This document shows positions 43,686 through 55,661 of a stretch of DNA of 64,000 bases, one piece after another. The number at the start of each line of letters is the position of its first letter. The stretch's first letter is position 1. The notes below the pieces were generated by a model. That model searched no databases. It had not been told where the DNA came from and saw only the letters and a program-made list of their open reading frames with translations. The translations under genes and the position numbers were made by a program. Source of the DNA: Sphingomonas sp. BGYR3 (GTDB taxonomy: Bacteria > Pseudomonadota > Alphaproteobacteria > Sphingomonadales > Sphingomonadaceae); the NCBI RefSeq assembly GCF_025153455.1, contig NZ_JANZNT010000002.1, forward strand, positions 186,001-250,000, written 5' to 3'.

Positions 43686-45230
43686 TCAGAGGCATGCTTC
43701 CAGCAGCGCCTGGTCGAAACCGAACTGCTTTGCCTTGTCCAGCGTATAGGGGCGCAGGCCCATGGAGCGATACTCGCCGATGATCTTGCCGTCGGCGCTC
43801 TCGTCCAGATATTCGAACTTGAACAGTTCCTGCGTGACGATCACCGGCCCTTCCATCCCGATCACTTCGGTGATGTTGGTGACGCGGCGCGAACCGTCGC
43901 GCAGACGCTTGACCTGCACGATCAGGTCGACCGAGTCGGCGATCTGGCGGCTGATCGCTTCCTTTGGCACCTTGATGTCCGACATCATCACCATGTTTTC
44001 CATACGCGCGAGGCATTCGCGCGGGGAGTTGGAGTGAAGCGTCGCCATCGAGCCGTCATGGCCGGTGTTCATTGCGGCCAGGAGGTCGAAACACTCCGAG
44101 CCGCGAATTTCGCCGAGGATGATCCGGTCCGGCCGCATACGCAGCGCGTTCTTGACCAGATCGCGGATGGTCACTTCGCCCACACCCTCCAGGTTCGGCG
44201 GGCGGGTTTCGAGCGGCAGCCAGTGCGGCTGTTGCAGGCGAAGTTCGGCCGCGTCCTCGATGGTCAGCACGCGCTCGCCCGGATCGATCATCTTGGACAA
44301 TGCGTTCAGCATCGTCGTCTTACCGGAGCCGGTACCGCCGGAAATCACGATGTTGAAGCGGCAGGCACCCGCTACCTTGAGCGCGGTCGCCATCTTGTCC
44401 GACATCGATCCGCCCTTGGCCATCATGTCCAGCGTGATCGGCTTGGCCGAAAACTTGCGGATCGAGATGGCCGTGCCCTTGAGGCTGAGTGGCGGCACGA
44501 TGACGTTGACGCGGGATCCGTCCTTCAGGCGGGCGTCGGCGAGCGGCGTAGTCTGATCGACGCGGCGGCCGACCGAATTACAGATGCGCTGCGCGATCTG
44601 GAACAAATGTTCCTCGTCGCGGAACTGGATATTGGCCAGCTCCAGCTTGCCCTTGCGTTCCACGAACGTCTGTTCGGGGCCATTGACCATGATGTCGCTG
44701 ATCGCCGGATCGGACAGCAATTCTTCAAGCGGACCAAGGCCAAGCAGTTCGTCGACCAGCACCTTTTCCAGCGCGAACTGTTCGCGCCGGTTCAGCGTCA
44801 GTTTCAGTTCGGCCAGCACCTCGCCGATGATCGGCCGGAATTCCTCGGCCAGTTCATCCTTGCCCAGCGTCGCGGCCGCTTCGGGATCGACGCGTTCAAG
44901 CAGGCGCGGCAGCACCTGTTCCTTGATGCGGTGGATCGAGCTTTCGAACCCCTCGACGCGGCTGTTGGCGGCATCGCCCGATGCGGACTGGCGCTCGGCC
45001 AGCCGCGCCATGGCATCGGCGTTGGCCATGCTGCTGCCGGGGGCGGGTTCGAACGGATCGGAAGCGGGCGGGGGCGCGACGGGTTCGGGAATGGACGGAA
45101 ACTGTCCGGCCCCGTCCATGTCGCGTGAACCGGCGGGCGATCCCTGCATCGGGCGTGCGACGCCGAATGCAGGACGTCCCCCGGTGCCGCTGCCTCCGCC
45201 TGGTCCACTGCGTCGCCCGAATGCGCTCAC
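43686..45230 (-). CDS. cpaF: Tad pilus ATPase CpaF/TadA
   Basis: 514-aa secretion ATPase powering Flp pilus assembly. Walker A GGTGSGKT (about 297-304), Asp box and Walker B region (IILGEIRGSE), and the His box TGHDGSMATLHSNSP are present. The N-terminal part is a Pro/Gly-rich linker with the conserved EEFRPIIGEVLAEL helix. GTG 45230 (then SAFGRR) is preferred to a TTG 11 codons upstream. It is separated from cpaABC by 41 kb, with the pilins nearby, so either the Tad genes are dispersed or this is a second copy. Confidence 0.93.
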   Translation of the reverse strand: MSAFGRRSGPGGGSGTGGRPAFGVARPMQGSPAGSRDMDGAGQFPSIPEPVAPPPASDPFEPAPGSSMANADAMARLAERQSASGDAANSRVEGFESSIHRIKEQVLPRLLERVDPEAAATLGKDELAEEFRPIIGEVLAELKLTLNRREQFALEKVLVDELLGLGPLEELLSDPAISDIMVNGPEQTFVERKGKLELANIQFRDEEHLFQIAQRICNSVGRRVDQTTPLADARLKDGSRVNVIVPPLSLKGTAISIRKFSAKPITLDMMAKGGSMSDKMATALKVAGACRFNIVISGGTGSGKTTMLNALSKMIDPGERVLTIEDAAELRLQQPHWLPLETRPPNLEGVGEVTIRDLVKNALRMRPDRIILGEIRGSECFDLLAAMNTGHDGSMATLHSNSPRECLARMENMVMMSDIKVPKEAISRQIADSVDLIVQVKRLRDGSRRVTNITEVIGMEGPVIVTQELFKFEYLDESADGKIIGEYRSMGLRPYTLDKAKQFGFDQALLEACL

Positions 45231-45313
45231 GGTTACACTCTTATCCCGGTCGATAACGTTCAACCGGCAGGAGTAAGCGGCAACCGTTTAGAATTGACTA
45301 ACCAAGGCCCCGG

Positions 45314-46141
45314 TCATTCCGGGCGGCGATAGTAGCGGACATACTCCACCTCCATCCGTTGCGGAAAGGCGGCATCGTCGATTCCCTTGCTGCCGCCCCA
45401 GGTGCCGCCGATGGCGATGTTGAGGATCAGGCGGAACGGCTTGTCGAACGGCCAGGTCGCCCGATCCCCCTTGCCGTCATTGTCGAACCGGAAATAGGGC
45501 TGGCCGTCCATCGCCATTTCGACCGTGTCCGGTGTCCAGGTAACGCTGTAATCGTGAAACGCAGAGCAGACGTCGGCGGAATTGACTGTGCCCGTCTTGT
45601 GCGTGTTGCGGATGTGATTGAACGCTTCGGTATGCACCGACCCGTGAATCACGCCGGGGGTGTGGCCGACATGTTCCATGATGTCGATTTCGCCCCCGCG
45701 CGGCCATCCCGCATCGCTGGCGACGGGCAGCATCCAGATGGCGGGCCAGGTGCCACGCGCACAGGGCAATTTGGCCCGCGTCACGACATGGCCGTAGAGC
45801 CAGTCGGTCGGCGCGCTGAGCAGCCGGGCTGAGGTATAGTTCTGGCCGCCGAAATCGGGGAAACGGGCGTTATCCAGCGTCTCCTTGTGCGCCTCGATGA
45901 TCAGCTTGCCGTCCTCCACCCGCGCATTTTCGGGGCGGCTGGCGGCGTAATATTGCGCTTCCTCGTTATACCAGCCCTGTGCGTTGCGATGCGTATCATA
46001 GGTCCAGCGGGTTGCATCCGGCAGGCCGGGGGTGTCGAATTCATCGGACCATGCGAGGACATATCCGTTGAGCGGTTCCCCGGCGGCCGCAGCGGCGGGG
46101 GCAAGGGCGAGCGCGATCAGCGCAGCGGCACGTACCATCAT
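45314..46141 (-). CDS. Glycoside hydrolase family 16 (beta-glucanase-like)
   Basis: 275 residues with a signal peptide (MVRAAALIALALAPAAAAAG), so secreted or periplasmic. The GH16 catalytic motif E-x-D-x-x-E is in GGEIDIMEHVG (about 150-156), giving both nucleophile and acid/base Glu. Other fold markers are LAWSDEFDTPGLPDATRWTYDTH, AIWMLPV, DYSVTWTPDTVEMAMDG and LNIAIGGTWGG. Likely hydrolyses beta-1,3 or mixed-linkage glucan. Start ATG 46141 or 46138. It follows the atp terminator and stands alone. Confidence 0.92.
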   Translation of the reverse strand: MMVRAAALIALALAPAAAAAGEPLNGYVLAWSDEFDTPGLPDATRWTYDTHRNAQGWYNEEAQYYAASRPENARVEDGKLIIEAHKETLDNARFPDFGGQNYTSARLLSAPTDWLYGHVVTRAKLPCARGTWPAIWMLPVASDAGWPRGGEIDIMEHVGHTPGVIHGSVHTEAFNHIRNTHKTGTVNSADVCSAFHDYSVTWTPDTVEMAMDGQPYFRFDNDGKGDRATWPFDKPFRLILNIAIGGTWGGSKGIDDAAFPQRMEVEYVRYYRRPE

Positions 46142-46179
46142 ATGAGCAGGATAGACCGTGGCAGCCGTGCGGCAAACGA

Positions 46180-46210
46180 AAAAGGGCCCAGGCAGATGCG
46201 GGGCCCTTTT
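46180..46210 (-). terminator. Terminator of the atp operon
   Basis: AAAAGGGCCC (46180-46189) pairs perfectly with GGGCCCTTTT (46201-46210) around an 11-nt loop. On the minus strand the stem runs into TTTTTCGTTT. It sits 29 bp after the atpC stop. The symmetrical A/T flanks make it potentially bidirectional. Confidence 0.85.
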
Positions 46211-46238
46211 CACAGGCGTGAAGCCGGGTATGCGGCGA

Positions 46239-46490
46239 TCAGCCGGCCTGTTCGGCCAGCACGGTCAGGCCGCGCTCGTTCACCTCGGCAAAGCCGCCGC
46301 GGATCGGCAGAACCTCTGGCTCGCCGCGTTCGGTGCGGTAAATGGCAAGCTGGCCGTCGCGGATCGTCGACATCATCGGCGCATGCCCTTCCAGCACGCC
46401 GAAATCCCCTTCGCTGCCGGGGACGACGACCATGTGGACCTGTTCCGAGCGGAGCAGCTTTTCGGGCGTGACGAGTTCGAAGTGCAGCAT
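46239..46490 (-). CDS. atpC: ATP synthase F1 subunit epsilon, short form
   Basis: 83 residues: only the N-terminal beta-sandwich domain ([51 protein letters not shown]). The C-terminal helical hairpin that blocks ATP hydrolysis in E. coli epsilon (about 138 aa) is absent, and the sequence after the stop does not encode it. It is last in the operon, separated from atpD by a 110-bp repeat. Confidence 0.93.
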   Translation of the reverse strand: MLHFELVTPEKLLRSEQVHMVVVPGSEGDFGVLEGHAPMMSTIRDGQLAIYRTERGEPEVLPIRGGFAEVNERGLTVLAEQAG

Positions 46491-46504
46491 GGTGGTTACC
46501 TTCT

Positions 46505-46609
46505 CCCTCTCCCGTCAGGGGAGAGGGTCGGGGAGAGGAGGTGTCGGAGAGCGGCTGGCACGGGGCACAGTCTCTCTCTCAACCCTCTCCCCCCGGAAGG
46601 GGGAGAGGG
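46505..46609. repeat. Paired G/C-rich hairpins between atpD and atpC
   Basis: Hairpin 1: CCCTCTCCC (46505-46513) with GGGAGAGGG (46519-46527). Hairpin 2: CCCTCTCCCCC (46583-46593) with GGGGGAGAGGG (46599-46609). The outer parts are also roughly complementary, so the whole element could fold into one structure. Its placement inside the operon means it is transcribed and may adjust atpC expression. Confidence 0.75.
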
Positions 46610-46619
46610 CTATTGGCAG

Positions 46620-48095
<1,476 letters not shown>

Positions 48096-48116
48096 TCAGT
48101 CCTCAGCTTGCGAAGG

Positions 48117-48674
48117 TCAGGCGGACGCGGACGGCGTCGGCGGGGTTAGGGTGACGGTGATGCTATCGCCCTTGGGCGCAACAGTGAAAGCGACGGCGCC
48201 GCCGATGGTACCACGGGCATCCTTGCCCGCGGCAACGGCATCGACCATCGCCGGATCGGCCAGATCGAACTGGGCCAGATAATCGCGCACCAGCATCGCT
48301 GCACGCTGGCGGGCGGCATCGGCATTGGCGGCATCCGACAGGACGACATCGAACCGGATGCGGTCGATGCGGTCGGCGGCCGGGCCGCTGGCGGCGAAAT
48401 CGACCCGGTTGGGCTTTGCCGCTTCGGGTGCGGAAATCACGGCCGAACCGGTGCTGGCAAATCCGTCATCGACGGCCGCGAAATCGCCGGGTTTGAACCC
48501 GAACTGCCGGGCCGCGCCCGTGGCCGCTGCGGGCGCAGCGAACAACCGGTCGGGGCCGTTCAGCGCCGCAACCTCATTGGCCACCGCTGCCTCATTCTCA
48601 AGCACCGTCGGCTGCGGCTTGCAGGCCGACAGGGCGAGGATGCTGACAAGGGCAAGGGCGGCGGAGCGAACCAT
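48117..48674 (-). CDS. Lipoprotein embedded in the atp operon
   Basis: 185 residues. Signal peptide with lipobox LSAC (Cys18, [18 protein letters not shown]), so it is a predicted membrane-anchored lipoprotein. The mature part has no Cys-rich or known domain; it contains RIRFDVVLSDAANADAARQRAAMLVRDYL and FTVAPKGDSITVTLTPP. The start ATG overlaps the atpG stop by one base (TAATG), and the stop is 24 bp before atpD, so it is translated as part of the F1 operon. No F1 subunit corresponds to it. Confidence 0.75.
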   Translation of the reverse strand: MVRSAALALVSILALSACKPQPTVLENEAAVANEVAALNGPDRLFAAPAAATGAARQFGFKPGDFAAVDDGFASTGSAVISAPEAAKPNRVDFAASGPAADRIDRIRFDVVLSDAANADAARQRAAMLVRDYLAQFDLADPAMVDAVAAGKDARGTIGGAVAFTVAPKGDSITVTLTPPTPSASA

Positions 48675-49552
48675 TACAGCGCCTCGGCACCCGAAATGAT
48701 TTCGACCAGTTCGGTGGTGATCGCGGCCTGACGCTGGCGGTTATATTCGATGTTCAGCCGCTTGATGAGGTCGCCGGCATTACGCGTGGCATTGTCCATC
48801 GCGGTCATCTTGCTGCCCTGTTCCGACGCCGCGTTCTCGCGCATCGCACGATAGAGCTGGATCGCAACGTTGCGGGGCAGCAGATCGGCCAGGATCGATT
48901 CCTCGTCCGGTTCATATTCCACCACGGCGCCGCTGGTGTCGTTGGCGGCGGCGGCCGGTACCTTGACCGGCAGAATCTGCTGTTCGGTCGGCTCCTGCGT
49001 CAGCACCGTCTTGAACGTTGCATAGAACAGGTGCGCCACGTCGAATTCGCCGCGTTCGAACCGGGCGATCAGATCGTCGGCATAGGCCTTTGCCTCGACA
49101 AAGGTCAGCTTGCCCAGGTCACCCGGCTCGATCGAATGGATGATCAGGTCCCGATAGCTGCGGGCCAGCACGCCGCGGCCCTTGCGGCCGATGGTGTAGA
49201 ACTGAACCGTCTTGCCGGCGGCGCGCAGTTCCTCGGCCCGGCGGCGGGCAGCGCGGGCGATGTTGGTGTTGAACGCACCGGCCAGGCCCTTGTCGCTGGT
49301 TGCGACGACCAGCAGATGCACCTGATCCTTGCCCGTGCCGGACAGGAGCAGCGGACCGCCCGACTGCTGGCCGACCTTTGCCGCCAGGCTGGCGACGACC
49401 GCCTCCAGCCGCTGGGCATAGGGGCGACCGGCCTCCGCCGCTTCCTGCGCACGGCGCAGCTTGGCGGCGGCGACCATCTTCATCGCCTTGGTGATCTTCT
49501 GGGTCGATTTGACCGACCCGATCCGGAGTTTCAGCGACTTGAGCGTTGCCAT
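48674..49552 (-). CDS. atpG: ATP synthase F1 subunit gamma
   Basis: 292-aa central-stalk subunit. N-terminal helix [22 protein letters not shown] and C-terminal helix [41 protein letters not shown] are canonical. The Rossmann-like middle includes [17 protein letters not shown]. The stop overlaps the start of the following lipoprotein gene by one base. atpA lies upstream across a 137-bp gap with a repeat. Confidence 0.97.
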   Translation of the reverse strand: MATLKSLKLRIGSVKSTQKITKAMKMVAAAKLRRAQEAAEAGRPYAQRLEAVVASLAAKVGQQSGGPLLLSGTGKDQVHLLVVATSDKGLAGAFNTNIARAARRRAEELRAAGKTVQFYTIGRKGRGVLARSYRDLIIHSIEPGDLGKLTFVEAKAYADDLIARFERGEFDVAHLFYATFKTVLTQEPTEQQILPVKVPAAAANDTSGAVVEYEPDEESILADLLPRNVAIQLYRAMRENAASEQGSKMTAMDNATRNAGDLIKRLNIEYNRQRQAAITTELVEIISGAEAL

Positions 49553-49574
49553 CTAGTTCGTCACCATCGTTCAA

Positions 49575-49664
49575 CCGTCATGCCGAACTTGTTTCAGCAT
49601 CCATCCCGCCACGATCCATGTCGCTTTGGGCACATCGGACCCTGAAACACGTTCAGGGTGACGG
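49575..49664. repeat. Inverted-repeat element between atpA and atpG
   Basis: The left end, from CCGTCATGCCGAACTTG (49575) through GTTTCAGCATCC (to 49602), is the imperfect inverse of the right end GGACCCTGAAACACGTTC to AGGGTGACGG (49637-49664). Within each end, TGAAAC/GTTCA-type symmetry allows small stems. This is the CGTCATGC-type intergenic repeat often met in sphingomonads. It is transcribed within the operon. Confidence 0.7.
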
Positions 49665-49689
49665 CAGGTTTGTTGCCGCCAGTCGTTGC

Positions 49690-51784
<2,095 letters not shown>

Positions 51785-51909
51785 GCGCCCTGGTTCCCCG
51801 ATTGGTAAGATGAAAGGACGGAACGACCATGTCGTCCGCCCAAAGTCGCGCGGCCGTTAGCATCCGCCCGTGGCACGTGCAAGCGACTCCCGCCCTGTGG
51901 TTGACTAGG

Positions 51910-51929
51910 AAACTGTATTCGGCCAGTTT
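51910..51929. promoter_or_regulatory. Inverted repeat upstream of the MarR gene
   Basis: AAACTG (51910-51915) and CAGTTT (51924-51929) are perfect arms with an 8-nt spacer, 32 bp before the MarR ATG. A TTGACT hexamer (51901-51906) lies just upstream and could be a -35 element. The position fits MarR autoregulation. Confidence 0.4.
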
Positions 51930-51960
51930 TCGGCAGGAAGATGCAACGGGAGGGGCAAGG

Positions 51961-52419
51961 ATGACGGACGGTCCGGCGGCGCTGCACGATCATCACGGCC
52001 ATTGGCTGCGGCTGGTGTCCGGTCATGTGTCGCATCGCTTTGCCCGCGCGATGGAGGCCGAGGGCGTGACCGTGGCCGAATGGGTCCTGCTGCGCGCGCT
52101 GCATGGTGCGGGTGCGGTGCCGCCCAGCGAACTGGCCGGGCGGATGGGGATGACGCGCGGGGCGATTACCAAGCTGGTCGACCGGCTGACGGCAAAAGGC
52201 CTGCTGGTTCGGGCACGGGGCGGGCGGGGCGACCGGCGCTATCAGACGCTGGCACTGACCGGGCAGGGCGCGGCGCTGGTGCCGGTGCTGGCGCGCATTG
52301 CCGATGCGACCGAGGCGGCGCTGTTCGGGGTGCTGAATGCACGGGATCGGCAGGCGTTGCTCCGCCTGTTGCAGACGCTGGTCGAACGGTGGGATGTGAC
52401 CGCGCACCCCGTGGAATAG
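51961..52419 (+). CDS. MarR-family transcriptional regulator
   Basis: 152-aa winged-helix regulator. AEWVLLRALHGAGAVPPSELAGRMGMTRGAITKLVDRLTAKGLLVRARG is the DNA-binding core with the wing GGRGDRRYQTLALTGQGAALV. GGGAGGGG just upstream fixes the ATG. It is divergent from the atp operon and convergent with the GH43 gene. Its effector and targets are unknown; autoregulation is likely. Confidence 0.87.
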   Translation: MTDGPAALHDHHGHWLRLVSGHVSHRFARAMEAEGVTVAEWVLLRALHGAGAVPPSELAGRMGMTRGAITKLVDRLTAKGLLVRARGGRGDRRYQTLALTGQGAALVPVLARIADATEAALFGVLNARDRQALLRLLQTLVERWDVTAHPVE

Positions 52420-52434
52420 GTGCGGAATTGCTTC

Positions 52435-54072
52435 CTAGCCCAGCAGGGTCACGTCCGTGGCATAGTCCCTCTCGACATAATCGAACCAGCTGAAATCCGC
52501 CGACATTGCCGTACCCGCCATGTCCTGAGCCGCAACGCCCACGAAACATCCGGTGAAGTTGGGCGCACCGGGCGCCGTCGCCTCGTCCGACAGGATGCTG
52601 GCATCGAACAGTTCGGGCAGCCAATGCCAGACCGTTTCGCCGGCCGGACGCCAGGCACAGCGCAGCCTTTCGAAGTCGATCGTCATGCGCAGTTCCAGCG
52701 GCCCGGGTGGTACAGGCACCGGCTCGGAAAAGGCGTCGGCGGTGGTGCCGTCGGGCAGTGCGGACATGACGCGCAGATGCAGGCCGATGGCATCGTCATG
52801 CGTCAGGTGCAGATAGTGAAACTTTGCGCTGTTGTAATAAGCGACTAGCCCGGCCGCCTGCTGATAATGGGCGGGCGATGCGTCCATCCGCGTCGTGACG
52901 GTGACGCAATGCGCCTGCAGCCGCCGGGCGACCAGGGATTGCTCGAACAGGCTGCCGATCGATTCGCGCCCATAGAGGCGCAGATTTCCGGGTCGGGCGG
53001 ATAGGGAGAAGATCCGCTCCGGATACGGTGTGCGCAGCCACTGGAAGTCCACCGGCAGGTCCGGCCCGCGGAAATCCTGTCGGACAGGCTGATCCGGCCA
53101 GGGCTGTTCGGGCAGGCCCGCCTCTGGCACCTCGACCGCCGGATCGCCGCTGCCGTCCAGCGTTTCCAGCCAGCTATCCGCCGTCCAGCGCATCGGCTGG
53201 ATCGCGGTTTCGCGGCCCAGCATGCAGCGGCCGCGATTGGGGATCGGTCGCCCGCACAGATAGACCAGCCAGGGGGTGCCGTCCGGCGTCTCGACGAGGT
53301 CGGCATGGCCCGCCCGCTGCAACGGGGCATGGGGCCGGTCGCGTGCGGTCAGGATCGGGTTGTTTGGGGCTACTTCATAGGGACCGAGCAGGTCGCGTGA
53401 CCGGGCCAGCGTGACCGCATGACCCCATCCTGTCCCGCCTTCTGCCGTGATCAGATAATACCAGCCGTCGCGGTGGTAGAGATGCGGTGCCTCGGTCAGG
53501 CCAAGCTCGGTGCCGGGGAAGATCAGGTGCCGTTCGCCGACCAGCCGCTGTTCGCCGGGCGCATATTCCTGTGCCACGATGCCCGCAAACCGGTTGCGGC
53601 CGGGCCGATGGTCCCATAGCTGGTTGAGGAACCATTTGCGGCCATCGGGCGCGTGGAACAGCGACGGATCGAACCCGCTGGAATTGATATAGACGGGATC
53701 GGACCAAGGCCCCTCGATGCTGTCCGCCGTTACCAGATAATTGTGGAAATCGCGCAAGCTCGCGCCTGATGCGCCCCCCACCGTGGTCCGCCCATAACGT
53801 TTGACATCGGTATAGATCAGCCAGAACCGCTCGCCGTCATGGGACAGGCACGGTGCCCACACCCCGCAACTATCGGGATCGCCGCGCATATCCAGTTGGC
53901 TTGCCCGGGTCAGCGGGCGGGTCAGCAGCCGCCAATGCTCCAGGTCGCGGCTTTGATGAATCTGGACGCCGGGAAACCATTCGAAGGTGGAGGTAGCGAT
54001 GTAATAATCCTCGCCCACCCGGACGATCGACGGGTCTGGGTTGAAGCCCGGCAGAATGGGATTAAGGATCAT
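52435..54072 (-). CDS. Glycoside hydrolase family 43 (beta-xylosidase type)
   Basis: 545 residues. The five-blade propeller starts NPILPGFNPDPSIVRVGEDYYIATSTFEWFPGV with the general-base Asp13. The pKa-tuning Asp is in SSGFDPSLF and the acid Glu in LGLTEAPHLYHRDG. A C-terminal beta-sandwich domain (from about residue 330, FRGPDLPVDFQWLRTP) is typical of GH43 subfamily xylosidases. No signal peptide, so it acts in the cytoplasm on imported xylo- or arabinoxylo-oligosaccharides. Coupled to the MFS gene by ATGA. Confidence 0.92.
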   Translation of the reverse strand: MILNPILPGFNPDPSIVRVGEDYYIATSTFEWFPGVQIHQSRDLEHWRLLTRPLTRASQLDMRGDPDSCGVWAPCLSHDGERFWLIYTDVKRYGRTTVGGASGASLRDFHNYLVTADSIEGPWSDPVYINSSGFDPSLFHAPDGRKWFLNQLWDHRPGRNRFAGIVAQEYAPGEQRLVGERHLIFPGTELGLTEAPHLYHRDGWYYLITAEGGTGWGHAVTLARSRDLLGPYEVAPNNPILTARDRPHAPLQRAGHADLVETPDGTPWLVYLCGRPIPNRGRCMLGRETAIQPMRWTADSWLETLDGSGDPAVEVPEAGLPEQPWPDQPVRQDFRGPDLPVDFQWLRTPYPERIFSLSARPGNLRLYGRESIGSLFEQSLVARRLQAHCVTVTTRMDASPAHYQQAAGLVAYYNSAKFHYLHLTHDDAIGLHLRVMSALPDGTTADAFSEPVPVPPGPLELRMTIDFERLRCAWRPAGETVWHWLPELFDASILSDEATAPGAPNFTGCFVGVAAQDMAGTAMSADFSWFDYVERDYATDVTLLG

Positions 54073-55511
54073 GCCACGCCCTTTCGGCTATTTCGTGCCC
54101 GCGCCTCGATGGCGATGCCCAGCACCAGCAGCAGGGCACCGAATGCAAAGCCGACATAGCCCGCCACGCCCGCCGCATCGATCCCGGCAACCGCGCCCAG
54201 ATAGGCGGTGGTCGCGCCGCCCAGCAGGATCGGCACGATCCCGCTTTCCCGCTGCACCGCGCCGGGCTTCACCACCATCGTCCACAGGATCGCAGCGGCG
54301 ATCAGGTCGAACACGGCCAGCGCGATGAAGAACGGCTCATATCCGATACGCGTCACCAGCGCGCCGATCAGCAGGGTGAAAATCATCACGCCCAGATTGG
54401 CCATAGTCCCCGCCATGCCCGCCACCGTGCCCAGTTCGTCGCGGCGGAACAGGTCGCTGGCCAGCGTGATGCACGTGACCGACAGCACCTGATGCGCGAA
54501 CGCCCCGATGCTGAGCAGGGCGACGGCGGCATAGGCGCTGGTCACGCCGCCAACGAACATCATGCTGGTCATCAGCACCGCACCCAGCGTGAACGTCCAT
54601 CGGCGCGCATCTATCAGCGCAATGCCGCGCCGTTCCAGCCACAGGACGATGGCCGGTCCGACCAGGCATCCGATGTCCGCCGCGACAAAGGGCAGGATGA
54701 CCGCGATCGCCAGCTCGCCAAGGTTCAGCCCGCGCGTCTCGCTGAGATAAAGCGGCAACCAGAAGGTCAGTGTCGCCCAGGTCGGATCGGCCAGAAAGCG
54801 GGGCAGGGCGATGCCCCAGAAGTTGCGGCGGCCGAGCAGTGCCAGCACCTTCGGCTTTTCGCCGCTGGCGCGCACATGCGCCTCCTGTCCCTGATCAATC
54901 AGCGCGCGTTCGGCATCGGTGACATTGGGGTGGGTTTCGGGCGTGCGATACCAGCGCAGCCACAGGACGACCCAGATCAGCGCCAGCACGCCGGCAACAT
55001 AGAATGCCGCACGCCAATCCCACCAGACGATGGCGATGGCGACCAGCGGCCCGGCCAGCGCTATCCCCGCCGATGCGCCGAGGTTATAGATGCCGCCTGC
55101 AAAGCCGCGTTCGCGCGCTGGAAACCATTCCGATACGACCTTCAGCCCCAGAGTGTGGGATGTGCCCTCTGCAAAGCCCAGCGCGCCGCGCAGCAACGCC
55201 AGCCCCTGCCAGTTCGCCACCCAGCCATGCGCCATGGTCAGCACGCCCCATGCCGTGGCAAAGATCGCCATGCCAAGGCGAAGGCCGATGCTGTCGAGAA
55301 TATAGCCGACCACGGGCTGCAGCATGATGAATGCCTGAAACACGCCGGTTACCCAGCTATACTCCTCCTTGGTCATCGGAACATCGGCCTGGAACGGCTC
55401 GGTCGCCACCGCGACGCCGAGCGTCTGACGGACCAGATAATTGATGATGGTGCCCAGCATCACGATGCCGATGATCCACCATCGCAGGCCCGTTATCCTG
55501 CGGCTCAGCAT
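54069..55511 (-). CDS. MFS transporter, hexuronate/anion:cation symporter type
   Basis: 480 residues, 12 TM. ACS-family features: LRWWIIGIVMLGTIINYLVRQTLGVA in TM1, GFAEGTSHTLGLKVVSEWFPARERGFAGGIYNLGASAG, and the central loop WYRTPETHPNVTDAERALI. These match the ExuT/GudP group that imports hexuronates or aldonates. Its stop overlaps the GH43 start, so the pair imports and then hydrolyses or processes plant-derived sugars. A LacI-type operator lies about 35 bp upstream. Confidence 0.87.
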   Translation of the reverse strand: MLSRRITGLRWWIIGIVMLGTIINYLVRQTLGVAVATEPFQADVPMTKEEYSWVTGVFQAFIMLQPVVGYILDSIGLRLGMAIFATAWGVLTMAHGWVANWQGLALLRGALGFAEGTSHTLGLKVVSEWFPARERGFAGGIYNLGASAGIALAGPLVAIAIVWWDWRAAFYVAGVLALIWVVLWLRWYRTPETHPNVTDAERALIDQGQEAHVRASGEKPKVLALLGRRNFWGIALPRFLADPTWATLTFWLPLYLSETRGLNLGELAIAVILPFVAADIGCLVGPAIVLWLERRGIALIDARRWTFTLGAVLMTSMMFVGGVTSAYAAVALLSIGAFAHQVLSVTCITLASDLFRRDELGTVAGMAGTMANLGVMIFTLLIGALVTRIGYEPFFIALAVFDLIAAAILWTMVVKPGAVQRESGIVPILLGGATTAYLGAVAGIDAAGVAGYVGFAFGALLLVLGIAIEARARNSRKGVA

Positions 55512-55545
55512 CCGCGATCCATCCCTCTCCGCGTCCGATTGGACT

Positions 55546-55559
55546 TGTTACCGCTAACC
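55546..55559. promoter_or_regulatory. LacI-type operator before the MFS-GH43 operon
   Basis: TGTTACCGCTAACC contains GTTA-CCGC-TAAC, the symmetric half-site pattern with a central CG of LacI/GalR-family operators. It is 35-48 bp upstream of the transporter start on the minus strand. Xylose and hexuronate genes in Caulobacterales and Sphingomonadales are commonly under such repressors. No LacI gene is in the window. Confidence 0.55.
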
Positions 55560-55661
55560 TGACGAAAGGAGGACGCGTTGGCAAGGCGGGAGCGCCAATC
55601 GCGTGGCTTTGATCGCAAGCCGCGGGATGCTTTGGGGATCGGGTCGGGCTAGGACGGGCAC

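Noticed and set aside
46571..46580. TCTCTCTCTC tract as a phase-variable microsatellite
   Set aside because: It is short, intergenic and part of the hairpin repeat, with no reading frame to switch.
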